Source: Ancylostoma caninum
Taxonomy: Eukaryota; Nematoda; Chromadorea; Rhabditida; Ancylostomatidae
Length of the DNA stretch: 64,000 nucleotides
Direction of reading: 5' to 3'
Assembly: GCA_037903475.1 (NCBI GenBank)
Contig: JBAJFG010000106.1
Location: 186,001-250,000, forward strand
Both the position numbers and the translations under genes were made by a program. The notes below the pieces were generated by a model, which saw only the letters and a program-made list of their open reading frames with translations, was not told where the DNA came from and made no database searches. Numbering within the stretch: position 1 is the stretch's first letter; each line of letters opens with the position of its first letter. This document shows positions 34,101 to 49,714 of this stretch, one piece after another.

Positions 34101-34878
34101 ATACGATGACTGACTTGGCCATGGTTTTCTCGTTGCTGTAGCACTTCCTGGTGCAGTAGTGGCGGCAGCACCGCCCGCTGCCGTAGTGGCTGCTGCTGTA
34201 GTTGCTGCTGCTGTGGTGGCTGCTGCTGTAGTGGCTGCTGCTGTAGTGGCTGCTGCTGTAGTAGCTGCTGCTGTAGTGGCTGCTGCTGTAGTAGCTGCTG
34301 CTGTAGTGGTCGCTGCTGTAGTAGCTGCTGCTGTAGTGGTCGCACCTAAGAACGGATTGGAAAATCGAAACTCTGCTAATACATTTTTTTGTTAATGCAG
34401 TGGATGAAAATTCGCTGAGAATTGACAAAGGATTTCGCATGATCGCTCAAATTGACATTAAGAAATAATGGAAGCTAACGAAAACAACATTAAAATCTCA
34501 ATGAAAAAATTGGGAGAACGGAGTGATTCATGATAGGATTTTTCTTTCTATTCATGAGAACTACTCAATCAGAGAATATAGCTATTATGGCCAACATAAT
34601 AAGATGCTAATAGTATTATTTACTGTGAGCGTTGTCAAAGGCGGAATGCACCGCGAACTGTGCATCCGCCTGTCAGGTTTCACGTGGGGAGAACAGGAAC
34701 TGTGAGCGTGTTTTTTGGCGTATCCGCGTTTGCTTCCCCGCTTAAACATGAGATCCTCACCTTCTACATTATGCCTTCCCGATAGAGCAAACGCTATCTA
34801 AAATGTGAAGGATTATTCCAAGATTTCAAACGGAAATCAGTACAAACTCACTATAAAGATAACAGTATAAGCGGTCAT
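31134..34878 (-). CDS. CAP/SCP secreted protein (ASP-like), left copy
   Basis: Mirror copy of the gene at 40956-44700. Exons on minus: 34852-34878, 34761-34797, 34115-34345, 33984-34056, 31882-31960, 31642-31791, 31461-31571, 31288-31373 and 31134-31230, total 891 nt, 296 codons plus stop. All borders are GT..AG and phases agree. The protein has a signal peptide, a Thr/Ala-rich spacer and one CAP domain. It differs from the right copy by one base in the coding sequence: the last base of exon 1 (34852) makes codon 9 ATA (Ile) instead of ATG (Met), and changes the base before the splice donor from G to A, which could weaken splicing. Everything else in the coding region is identical. Transcription runs away from the right copy, with start codons about 6.1 kb apart. 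Confidence 0.9.
33480..33575 (+). repeat. 48-bp tandem duplication in CAP intron 4 (left arm)
   Basis: Two 48-bp units containing TATACACTTGGGCTGATAGC in direct tandem. The same duplication exists in the right arm at 42259-42354, so it predates the inverted duplication or was copied between arms. Confidence 0.85.
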
Positions 34879-34919
34879 TTCTACCTCTGGAATTGATGCT
34901 GAATTATCAGTTAGGCTGC

Positions 34920-34926
34920 TTTTATA
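34920..34926 (-). promoter_or_regulatory. TATA box, left CAP gene
   Basis: TATAAAA on minus, 42-48 bases upstream of the ATG at 34878. Same spacing as in the right copy. Confidence 0.55.
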
Positions 34927-36297
34927 GAAAGCACATACGTGAACTTCGGCATATATCTCGAGGGTTTTCCTTTGTTTGGAATACTATATTTACCAGTACT
35001 TGCCGTATTTTCGTGCACTTTCTGTTCCTTGATTTCCATCGTGTTGCACTATAGCTATACCGGAATTGTTTCTATTATAGAGCCCAGACGTTGCATATTT
35101 GTATTGGGTTATTGTAGTGAAAGGAGCAAAACTACAGTATGAGGACACACGGACCTTCACGAATTTTCAAAAATACTTCCTGTCTGTTCACTGACCATTA
35201 CGGTGAATCAATGGATTCATCCATCACCTACCTTATCTAGATCATCATCACAACGACAGTTATGAAGGTATGAAAATACCACAATTTAAGAACAGCATTG
35301 GTTTCCATTCTAGCTTGAGTGTTAATGAGCAAATATCTTTATATTTCAAGACAACCGGGTATCTCAATATGAGGTGGGAAAGATTGTGGAGAGTAACTAT
35401 CGCTCAAACCGTACAAGTAGTTATGGAATTTCTGAAAGTCATACGAGGAGCAGTAAAAGAGCTTATGCGCTTAGTGATGTAAAAGAAGGCGTTGGGACAC
35501 TTAGATGAGATTGAAGCACTGGATAATGTTACCTTTGCTTATTCAAAAAAAGATTCCTTCTCTGCGAATGCAAGTGTCTGACAAAGACCAGCTTTACGAA
35601 TCTCCAACACCATATCATGATCCAGAACGAAACATAAGTACTTGAGGTTCTCCGGCAGAGAAGCCTCAAAATGAGCGTCTTTGCTACATACTGATTAATT
35701 CTAACGCGACATAAAGAACTCCAACCTTGTCGATGCTATAGAAAGAAGGATTGGGACTGCGCACAGAAGAGAAGGCTGACTTGTAGCTGGTCGGCGATGT
35801 TGGTCCAGCGTTTAGGGGTTGTAGGCACATATTCCTTCGGGTTTGAAAAATGTTGGTGCGGCTTCTTATAGCCATCGAAACCACAATTCTTCATGTACAA
35901 AATCCATAGCGACAAGTGAGGACCTTCTCAGTTCCATGTATACGAAAAACTACACTGTTCGACGTGACACGAACTGTGGCTTTCGTTCTACACAACGTTT
36001 GCTCACAACGTAAGTAAATTAGGTATTCGATATATTCGATACGTGACCGCCTCTGACTTTCATAGTTGGCAAGGTGATCGCCCCTTTCATCCGACAACCT
36101 TGACTGACGCTTCAACGAAATCTTTTCAGAGTAGTCGTGCGTTTTCAAAGTAAATAATCACCTCGGAGCGAGCTCTTGGATGTGGTGGTGCGGCCAGAGT
36201 CACATTAGATTGTCGTCTCAATGTTCTACAGACAGTGTATCCAGAACCGGAGTCTAACTTCTCCTCTCTGAGGTGGCGAAAGCACATTTATGTTGTA

Positions 36298-36500
36298 CTA
36301 GCGCCCCTTCGGGACGCTAGAAAGCGGGGTGGGGCAGTCACATGGGGCATGTGCAAAAACTTTGCACTTGCCAAATCCCTAGAAAGAAGACACTGACAAA
36401 GAAGTAAAACTAATCATTGACAAAGAAGTAAAACTAATCATTAAATGGGCTCAAAAATGAAATCCTTCTCATGGGTTGAGCACGAATATGACAATCATCA
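36298..36500 (-). mobile_element. Helitron-like 3' end, copy in left arm
   Basis: On minus the element ends with the hairpin TAGCGTCCCGAAGGGGCGCTA and then CTAG (36298-36301) before a T, which fits a Helitron-type 3' terminus. The first 83 bases are inside the perfect inverted repeat. From 36381 the sequence still resembles the right-hand copy (ACTAATCATTAAATGG, TGAAATCC) but is clearly diverged and carries a duplicated 25-bp unit (GACAAAGAAGTAAAACTAAT) at about 36395-36443. The far end of this copy is not found. Confidence 0.55.
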
Positions 36501-36744
36501 TGAGTTATTTCCCTTCTTATTTAGTTATTATGAGTAATTCCCCTTCTTCCTGATTCATCATGTATTTGAGTTCAACTCAGAAACATTTGAATGCGCATGT
36601 ACCCAAGTCCAAACCAACTCTTCATCTTGCCAGATGAATACTATACTCGATTATCGACCTCCTAGGGATAGAAGAATCAGTTGCGGCCTATCGAACTTGT
36701 GCGCGACGGTGTCCTCTTCATCTACCCCTCTTCTGAAGTAACTA
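36501..36744. other. Spacer sequence left of the Helitron
   Basis: Non-coding. It contains GAGTTATTTCCCTTCTT and GAGTAATTCCCCTTCTT as a short imperfect duplication. Confidence 0.35.
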
Positions 36745-37374
36745 TCTGTATATATAAAAGTCAAAGTTTGTGTGTGTGTGTGTTTGTGTGTATGTTCCTT
36801 ATAGAAATCGCGGAGGATGAACCGATCCGGACCAAATTTTGCATACAGGCCCAACGGGGGCCGGCGGAGGTTATAGGCTACTTTGCACCTGGGATTATCG
36901 ATTGGTTTATCGATTATATCGATTTTATCGATTTTTCACTATTTTTGTCCAGGGGTCGACGAGGATATGTCTACTAGGGTTTTTCAGAATGCTGAACACG
37001 ATTATGACAGCCGTTTTGCATGGCAGTATCGATTTATTGATTTTATAGATTTTTTACAACATTCGCCCGGGGATCGGTGAGGACATGCCCACTGGGGTTT
37101 TCGAATGTGCTGAACACGAACATGACAACCGCTTTCAATGACGGTATCGATTTATTGATTTTATCGATTTTTCACAACTTCCGCTCGGGGATCGGTGGGG
37201 ACATGCTTTCACAACTTTCATATATCGGTATGAGGGTCATTCGGGTCCGTCAGCGTGTTAGTCACCAAAATGATGAGCATTTTTAATGGATTCACCGGTA
37301 GTAGCAGATTTCCTCATCAGCGTGAAATAGCCGGGGTAATAGAACACCCGAGCGAAGCCGGGCATACCGTCTAG
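36745..37374 (+). mobile_element. 630-bp non-autonomous Helitron
   Basis: The 5' end is TCTGTATATATAAAAG immediately after an A. The 3' end has the small hairpin CCCGAGCGAAGCCGGG followed by CATACCGT and CTAG (37371-37374) before a T. The A/T insertion context, 5' TC, 3' hairpin and CTRR end are the known marks of Helitrons. The interior holds a (TG)n run, GATCCGGACCAAATTTTGCA and about two and a half units of a ~118-bp minisatellite rich in ATCGATT words (36900-37200). It has no Rep/helicase gene, so movement would need enzymes from elsewhere. Confidence 0.88.
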
Positions 37375-37375
37375 T

Positions 37376-38279
37376 TATGAATAAGTCTGTAGAAAAGTTT
37401 AAGAGTGATTTTCAGATGTCTATACAGCTCAGATCTGTGATAATATCGTTTGTCGATGCAGTGAGTTATCGAACTAATCTCAGCCATCACTACGACAACA
37501 CTCTGCGAGCAATTCTTTGGACGTATGATGTGGTTAGTGTGCTGCATCAAACCTCTGATTAATTTTACTCAGCTTGACTCTTGGACGATCAGGCTTCTTT
37601 AGTTACTCGCCTCACTCGCATCACAGTGGTAAGGCATTTTTCTCTCAATTCCAGACACCGGTCTATCCACGCAACAGTGCTTGCGTCTTGAGTCGTTTTC
37701 GTTGTTCTGAGCGCCGGCACTTTTTTGGGGCTGCATTTGGCTCGTCGTAGACCGTTGTTACATTTCTGGGCTTTGGTGCAGTCCAACGAACAGTTTCCCA
37801 ACATTCTCTTTAGCGACTCGTTTCCAGCATGTTCCTCCAATTTGAGAGACACTCACTTCAGTCCGGTGTCTCCTCACTGTCCCCCTCTTTCTCTCCTCTC
37901 TACCAGCATTCTACCCATTTCTTGCCTCAAATATGTTTTAATCCAGGGATCTCACTCATACGAAGGATCCCAGCCTGTTAGTGGAGAGGCTACATGGCGC
38001 GTCCCCACTAGGGAAGCTTTGTGGTGACTGTTCCATCGCGGCAGCTTTATGCTCACTTAGTGGACGCTTCTGTAGCATTCTATGCTGAGCTTCCGATGAG
38101 ATTGTGCAGTCGCGATATCCGTTCATTTCGAGAAAGCTTGTGCACCAACATACAGAGTAAATGCTTCAATACAGTAAGGCATGACAGTGTGTAATCAATC
38201 AACCAATAGTTGATCAAAATCAACAAATATTAATGATTAATGAAAATTTCTGAGTAACTTCCAACCATTTATCATTACT
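37376..38279. other. Spacer sequence right of the Helitron
   Basis: Central part of the spacer and the centre of the whole palindrome (37917). Frames of about 100 codons near 37725-38027 occur on both strands without any family mark. Confidence 0.35.
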
Positions 38280-38284
38280 TACAA

Positions 38285-39375
38285 AGGGTACGGGTGCTGT
38301 AATAGAAAATAGGTGTGCCTTGGCCCAAACGTGGCGAAAACACCAGGATACGGCTTCGCCGATGGAGAGCAGGTCCGGTTTGGCCCATTTGTGAGGAAAT
38401 ACACCAGAATAAGGGTTGACCGACCGCAGAGGGGCTCATTGTGGCGCAATAGTTTGCAGCATACAGGTCTGCCATTATAAGATCGGTTTGCTCTGGCTCA
38501 ATAACGTGGAGAATGTTGGGATATGGGTCCACCGATGGAGGAAGAATTCGCCGTGACCCAATGCTGGAGAATGCCAGGACATCATGGGCTCGCTTTGCTC
38601 CAGTAGCATGCAGAACGCCGGAGTGCGACTGAGCTGGAGAAGAGTTTTGGCCTAGCCTAAGTGTGAGGAAGACGCCAGAATGCGGGCCCTAAGATGGAAG
38701 AAGTTCCTCCGTGGTCCAGTGGTGTGGAGAAGGCAGTACACGGGTCCGCCGGTGAAGAAAGGGCCCGCCGTGGCTCAGCAGTGAGAAAGACGCTAGGATA
38801 CGGGTCCAGATGGGTCCGCTGTAACTCAATATAATGGAGAATACCAGGATACGGTTCTGCCGCCGGTGAACGAGCTCGCTGTGACCAACAGTGAAGAAGA
38901 CGCCAGAATGAGGGTCCACTGATGGAGGAAGAGTTCGCTTTGGCCCAACAGTGAGGAAAACGCCAGAATGCGGGTCCGCCGAAGGAAGAAAGGCCCACCG
39001 TGGCCCAATGGTGTGGGGAACGCCAGGATACGGGTCCGCCAATGCAGGATCGGTCTGCCGTGACTCAGCAAACTGGGGAATACCAGGGTGCGGTTCAGCC
39101 AACTGTGAACGGGTTCGCTCTGTCCGAACAGTGAAAATGATGCCAGAATACGTGTCCATCAATGGAGGAAGGGTACTCTTTAGCCCAACAGTGAGGAAAG
39201 CGCTAGAATGCGGGTCCACCGATGGGAGAAAGGCCTACCGTGCCCCAATAATGTGGAGAACATTAGGATACGAGTTCACTTCGGAGAATGGAAGGATACA
39301 GGTCTGCCGATGGAAAATGCTTCTGTGTTGAGGAAAACGCACGGGTACGCCCTACGATGGAGAACGGACTTCTCA
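38285..39375 (-). repeat. ~59-bp minisatellite inside a Helitron-like repeat
   Basis: About 18 degenerate units of 58-60 bp. On + they share ACGCCAGGATACGGGTCC and a GTGGCCCAACAGTGAGGAA-like part. As in the larger satellite, the minus strand is open in several frames at once (38657-39219). The same type of unit occurs at 52060-52620 in a third copy of the element. Confidence 0.8.
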
Positions 39376-39536
39376 TACTCATATTCAACCACTATGAGGG
39401 ATTTCATTTATGAGGCCATTTAATGATTAGTTTTGCTTCCTTGTCAATTTTTTAGGGATTTGGCAAGTGCAAAGTTTTTGCACATGCCCCATGTGACTGC
39501 CCCACCCCGCTTTCTAGCGTCCCGAAGGGGCGCTAG
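39376..39536 (+). mobile_element. Helitron-like 3' end, copy in right arm
   Basis: Follows the 59-bp minisatellite and ends TAGCGTCCCGAAGGGGCGCTA with terminal CTAG at 39533-39536 before T. The stem pairs almost fully around a GAA loop. Positions 39454-39536 belong to the near-identical arm; 39376-39453 matches the left-hand copy only partly. The organisation (internal minisatellite, 3' hairpin, CTAG end) fits a Helentron/HINE-type non-autonomous element. The 5' end was not located. Confidence 0.6.
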
Positions 39537-40907
39537 TACAACATAAATGTGCTTTCGCCACCTCAGAGAGGAGAAGTTAGACTCCGGTTCTGGATACACT
39601 GTCTGTAGAACATTGAGACGACAATCTAATGTGACTCTGGCCGCACCACCACATCCAAGAGCTCGCTCCGAGGTGATTATTTACTTTGAAAACGCACGAC
39701 TACTCTGAAAAGATTTCGTTGAAGCGTCAGTCAAGGTTGTCGGATGAAAGGGGCGATCACCTTGCCAACTATGAAAGTCAGAGGCGGTCACGTATCGAAT
39801 ATATCGAATACCTAATTTACTTACGTTGTGAGCAAACGTTGTGTAGAACGAAAGCCACAGTTCGTGTCACGTCGAACAGTGTAGTTTTTCGTATACATGG
39901 AACTGAGAAGGTCCTCACTTGTCGCTATGGATTTTGTACATGAAGAATTGTGGTTTCGATGGCTATAAGAAGCCGCACCAACATTTTTCAAACCCGAAGG
40001 AATATGTGCCTACAACCCCTAAACGCTGGACCAACATCGCCGACCAGCTACAAGTCAGCCTTCTCTTCTGTGCGCAGTCCCAATCCTTCTTTCTATAGCA
40101 TCGACAAGGTTGGAGTTCTTTATGTCGCGTTAGAATTAATCAGTATGTAGCAAAGACGCTCATTTTGAGGCTTCTCTGCCGGAGAACCTCAAGTACTTAT
40201 GTTTCGTTCTGGATCATGATATGGTGTTGGAGATTCGTAAAGCTGGTCTTTGTCAGACACTTGCATTCGCAGAGAAGGAATCTTTTTTTGAATAAGCAAA
40301 GGTAACATTATCCAGTGCTTCAATCTCATCTAAGTGTCCCAACGCCTTCTTTTACATCACTAAGCGCATAAGCTCTTTTACTGCTCCTCGTATGACTTTC
40401 AGAAATTCCATAACTACTTGTACGGTTTGAGCGATAGTTACTCTCCACAATCTTTCCCACCTCATATTGAGATACCCGGTTGTCTTGAAATATAAAGATA
40501 TTTGCTCATTAACACTCAAGCTAGAATGGAAACCAATGCTGTTCTTAAATTGTGGTATTTTCATACCTTCATAACTGTCGTTGTGATGATGATCTAGATA
40601 AGGTAGGTGATGGATGAATCCATTGATTCACCGTAATGGTCAGTGAACAGACAGGAAGTATTTTTGAAAATTCGTGAAGGTCCGTGTGTCCTCATACTGT
40701 AGTTTTGCTCCTTTCACTACAATAACCCAATACAAATATGCAACGTCTGGGCTCTATAATAGAAACAATTCCGGTATAGCTATAGTGCAACACGATGGAA
40801 ATCAAGGAACAGAAAGTGCACGAAAATACGGCAAGTACTGGTAAATATAGTATTCCAAACAAAGGAAAACCCTCGAGATATATGCCGAAGTTCACGTATG
40901 TGCTTTC

Positions 40908-40914
40908 TATAAAA
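40908..40914 (+). promoter_or_regulatory. TATA box, right CAP gene
   Basis: TATAAAA 42-48 bases before the ATG at 40956. This spacing leaves room for a very short 5' leader. Confidence 0.55.
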
Positions 40915-40955
40915 GCAGCCTAACTGATAATTCAGCATCAATTCCAGAGGTAGAA

Positions 40956-43900
40956 ATGACCGCTTATACTGTTATCTTTATGGTGAGTTTGTACTGATTT
41001 CCGTTTGAAATCTTGGAATAATCCTTCACATTTTAGATAGCGTTTGCTCTATCGGGAAGGCATAATGTAGAAGGTGAGGATCTCATGTTTAAGCGGGGAA
41101 GCAAACGCGGATACGCCAAAAAACACGCTCACAGTTCCTGTTCTCCCCACGTGAAACCTGACAGGCGGATGCACAGTTCGCGGTGCATTCCGCCTTTGAC
41201 AACGCTCACAGTAAATAATACTATTAGCATCTTATTATGTTGGCCATAATAGCTATATTCTCTGATTGAGTAGTTCTCATGAATAGAAAGAAAAATCCTA
41301 TCATGAATCACTCCGTTCTCCCAATTTTTTCATTGAGATTTTAATGTTGTTTTCGTTAGCTTCCATTATTTCTTAATGTCAATTTGAGCGATCATGCGAA
41401 ATCCTTTGTCAATTCTCAGCGAATTTTCATCCACTGCATTAACAAAAAAATGTATTAGCAGAGTTTCGATTTTCCAATCCGTTCTTAGGTGCGACCACTA
41501 CAGCAGCAGCTACTACAGCAGCGACCACTACAGCAGCAGCTACTACAGCAGCAGCCACTACAGCAGCAGCTACTACAGCAGCAGCCACTACAGCAGCAGC
41601 CACTACAGCAGCAGCCACCACAGCAGCAGCAACTACAGCAGCAGCCACTACGGCAGCGGGCGGTGCTGCCGCCACTACTGCACCAGGAAGTGCTACAGCA
41701 ACGAGAAAACCATGGCCAAGTCAGTCATCGTATAAACAAGCTATTTTGTTCAAATAATATAAAATATTTGAGTTTAGAGCCCAACTGCGGTAGCCACAGT
41801 CTATCGAATAGCTTGAGAAGAGTGTTCCTCGACGGGCACAACAATTTGAGGTGAAATTTCTCCATGGCTTGGTTTTTCGATCAGAATTGGGATGATGTTC
41901 TGGTGTGCTTCGTGTTTCTCTGAAATCGCAAGTGAGCATTGACCAGGAAAATCTTACCCGAGCTGAAAATTTTGTGGGAAATCCTCTGAGTGTTTTCACT
42001 GTTTTTGCTAGTTCCGTCTAAACTGAGATGCCTAAGCGCCACTTGCATTTCGCATTGAAGGCAGAGCTTGTAGGAGTCTTTGCTTATCAGTTGATATATG
42101 ACGTACAAGACAGCCAGAGGTACATACAAATCAGCTCACTCAAGTTTGAACATGCCCATGGTGGCAACTTCTGTATCAGGTGGGCGGGAGAGTCTCGTCC
42201 GAAAGCTGATGGAAAAAGCGACAAAAAGGAGACATCACCGAGAAGATGTTTCAGTATACTACTTAAGCTATCAGCCCAAGTGTATATAAGGCCATTCGTG
42301 CGACTGCTACTTAAGCTATCAGCCCAAGTGTATATAAGGCCATTCGTGCGACTGCTTTTCTGCGCTTGTCCTGAGTAGAAAGACGATTTTGCCCCATCTT
42401 TCTTTTTGGGCGGCTGTTGAGACAAACGAGCACTTTTGCGAACAATTTCAATGCCACAGTCATCACCATTGTCGCAAACTATTCCATAAGAACTCGCTGA
42501 TTCAGTAGATTCGAGCATGGAAATATTAGCTTTCAAGAGCGTTCTCGTTCTGAACGATAACATGCCATGCCAAGAGGCTGAAGCATTGTTGCAGCTCTGA
42601 GCTGCTCTGAGCAAGGACAATCACGGTAACACCTAGATTATTAGTCCCAGAGACGACGGAAGCGGCCTGAGATAAATGGTTGCGCCAAGCGCCAAATCAT
42701 GCACTACCACGCCTAATCGTACCCCAATCTCAATACATTCTTCTGATGAGAAATACTGTTACAAACGTATCAATGCTGGAATATGTTGTGTCATACTTCT
42801 TATTTGCCCATTTTCTCTAAACAAAAACTTGCCCATTTGAGGATTTCTTGCCAAAGATACGGCTTTTTCAAAAACAATGATGTCAATTTGGAGGTTGTTG
42901 GGTTCGTCTACCCTCAAAACTCGCTATTTCGGAAGAACAGAATCACTGACTGGCTTTAAGGATATTTGATTGTTGTCGCTAACTGTGCCGTTCATATCGC
43001 TGTTGGCTAGGTTATTGTACAAAGATGTAATAGAACCAAAGGATCAAAGTTTTGGACTTTTGAAGAATTACTGTAGACCTAATCGTACGCGAGCTCTGCT
43101 CTTTGAGCCCTCTTGTCTCTGATCTCATCTCTGGTATAATTGAGGTTGTAATATATTTGCAGAGATGCAATAGTTTCCTGCATGTCATCGAACTTATAAC
43201 ACAATATCACTTTTACAAGTGTCAGCTCAGCTTAATAACGAGGATTTCAATTAGTGCTCCTTCCACAGGAAAACCTGCAGTTTATCCAATTGATGTCAGG
43301 AATTAGGAAAGCTTGAAGATGGTGTCTCACCTACGAATTCTGAGATTTTAACACCAAAATCTTTAGTCGACGCTGATTACAATGGTTCTTTCCCAGAACG
43401 CTGACAAATCCCTTTTCAAACTCCTTCTCCTCGGAAAACTTGAGGCGTGAATTGCGATAGCTAGGACAAGGAGTTGCGGAATTACGGAATGTTTTGGCAC
43501 CGGTGATATCTGTCATCGGCGGCATGTGGGCTGAGAGAGCAGCTCCTTGTGGCAGCTGTTGCGATGGGCACCAACAGGTTGTACTCTATGGAAGGAAGTG
43601 GTTCGAACGGTCTTCTCTTCTCTTTGGTGAGGAAATACCTATATCAATGTGAGTAGCGTCTACAGGGGCGGGACATTCCTTTGTTAGTAAAACCTCAAAA
43701 TCGACTCCTTTGTCTTTAAGGTGAGCTTCTCGGCTCGAACGCCAAAAATCAAACGTAGTTAAGTCTATGGTTTCATGTCTAGTCAATAGGTCACTAATTG
43801 GGTAACAAGAAAATCATTCTAACAGTAAAATGTATTTGCAGCGAATCCCTCGAAGAATTTTGTAATATTTCAGAGGGCTTGTTGCCAGAGGACAGACGCA

Positions 43901-44700
43901 GGTCAGCGCTGGTTGGGGTATAGCTCCGCCTGCTACACTTATGTATCGCATGGTACGAAATATTTTTCTCAGTCGAATTTTATGCCGCACTCTGGTTATT
44001 ATATATAAGATCACTACAGGCGTTGAATTCACAAAGTTTCAGAAGTACACCTGTAATGCCGAGTCGTATGCCACACAATATGTCAGCAACTGTCAAGCTC
44101 GTGGCTTGCCTGCGCACACACATCCTGGTTACAAAGTTAACACCCATGTTTTGCGAACCGTTGCGACAACCATTGCTGGAGCTGCACAAAACGTGAGTTA
44201 GGGAAACCCTTAATAGTTATCGCACTAACAATACTTGCATGATGCCAAGAACATTTCCACAGGCTATGGCTACATGGTGGGGAGAACTGGCAAGATTCGG
44301 GATGAGATCGAACATGATGTTTTATGACAGCGAAATGAGAAGAGGAAACCGCAACGTTCTGAACTGGTCAAAGGTCTGACTCTATTTATAACTCTAATTA
44401 ATTATGATATTAATTTGGGCTCCTTAAACAGCGTGCATGAACAGTAATGTCTTCATTTAGATGGCATGGTGGAATAATAAGGAAATCGGCTGTGCAGTTC
44501 GCAACTGTGGAACATTCTACTACACTGCTTGCATGTATAAACCGGGGTGAGGAGTAGAGAGCTCGTTGACTTTTCCCTGAACCAATCGAAGATGGATTTT
44601 CAGAGGAAACTTTGTCGGTGGACATGTCTACAGAGTTGGCGCAGTGTGCTCCGGTTGCCCGAAAGGACAATGTGATGGACAGGCTTTATGCCGTTGGTAA
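40956..44700 (+). CDS. CAP/SCP secreted protein (ASP-like), right copy
   Basis: Nine exons: 40956-40982, 41037-41073, 41489-41719, 41778-41850, 43874-43952, 44043-44192, 44263-44373, 44461-44546 and 44604-44700. They total 891 nt, have GT..AG borders and matching phases, and give 296 residues. Residues 1-16 (MTAYTVIFMIAFALSG) are a signal peptide. Residues 22-98 are a Thr/Ala-rich linker. The CAP domain starts near C102 with FLDGHNNLRG (H119, N120), then LMYRMKYTCNAESYA, an AMATWWGELARFG helix, MAWWNNKEIGCAV, the CAP2-like CMYKPGGNF, and a Cys-rich tail ending LCRW. There are ten cysteines. Nematode CAP proteins are secreted and in parasites many act at the host interface. The GEN motif and the second tetrad His of typical CAP proteins are not evident. 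Intron 4 is ~2 kb; the others are short. Confidence 0.92.
41490..41665 (+). repeat. 15-bp coding microsatellite in CAP exon 3
   Basis: About a dozen units of ACTACAGCAGCAGCT/C encoding Thr-Thr-Ala-Ala-Ala blocks between the signal peptide and the CAP domain. The period is a multiple of three, so changes in unit number keep the frame. The same array is in the left arm (34169-34344). In other frames it would read as Gln- or Ser/Tyr-rich, but the exon phases select the Thr/Ala frame. Confidence 0.9.
42259..42354 (-). repeat. 48-bp tandem duplication in CAP intron 4 (right arm)
   Basis: Mirror of 33480-33575: two direct 48-bp units containing CTTAAGCTATCAGCCCAAGT. Frames through it (42028-42378) are intronic. 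Confidence 0.85.
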
Positions 44701-44762
44701 AGCTTCAGGGAAAGCTCCAACACTGGAATTTCGACACTGTTTTCTTCCCAAGATACTGTCGC

Positions 44763-44768
44763 AATAAA
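44763..44768 (+). promoter_or_regulatory. Polyadenylation signal, right CAP gene
   Basis: AATAAA 63 bases after the TAA stop at 44698-44700, 55 bases inside the end of the arm. Confidence 0.7.
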
Positions 44769-44823
44769 GTTTTTTGGCATAGCGGCTCTGTAGGAGGAAG
44801 CAGCAAGTGCCCTAATGTGCAAA

Positions 44824-49712
<4,889 letters not shown>

Positions 49713-49714
49713 TA

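Larger units (their letters stand above)
31011..36380 (+). repeat. Left arm of a 5370-bp near-perfect inverted repeat
   Basis: Every position x in this arm pairs with 75834-x in 39454-44823. Reading both arms, I found only four mismatches: 31024/44810, 31058/44776, 33714/42120 and 34852/40982. The arm contains one complete CAP gene on minus and, at its inner end, the 3' terminus of a Helitron-like repeat. The outer edge is sharp, with unrelated flanks. The inner edge lies inside a repeat family, beyond which the two sides stay related but clearly diverged. Confidence 0.96.
39454..44823 (-). repeat. Right arm of the 5370-bp inverted repeat
   Basis: Reverse complement of 31011-36380 with four mismatches found by eye (about 99.9 percent identity). 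It carries the second complete CAP gene on +. Outside 44823 the sequence (GGCATCC...) has no match to the left flank. Confidence 0.96.

Noticed and set aside
34159..34395. Ala/Val-rich frame on + and Gln- or Ser/Tyr-rich frames on - in the left arm
   Set aside because: They are shadows of CAP exon 3; intron phases on minus select the Thr/Ala frame.
39686..40150. Paired frames of 85 and 66 codons in the right arm (mirrored at 35684-36148)
   Set aside because: Identity between arms is explained by the palindrome. No signal peptide, domain or splice link; length is within chance range.
42028..42378. 116-codon frame starting MPKRHLHFALKAE, considered as part of a second CAP domain
   Set aside because: Exons 4 and 5 join in phase across it to give a complete single CAP domain, so it is intronic; it also runs through the 48-bp duplication.
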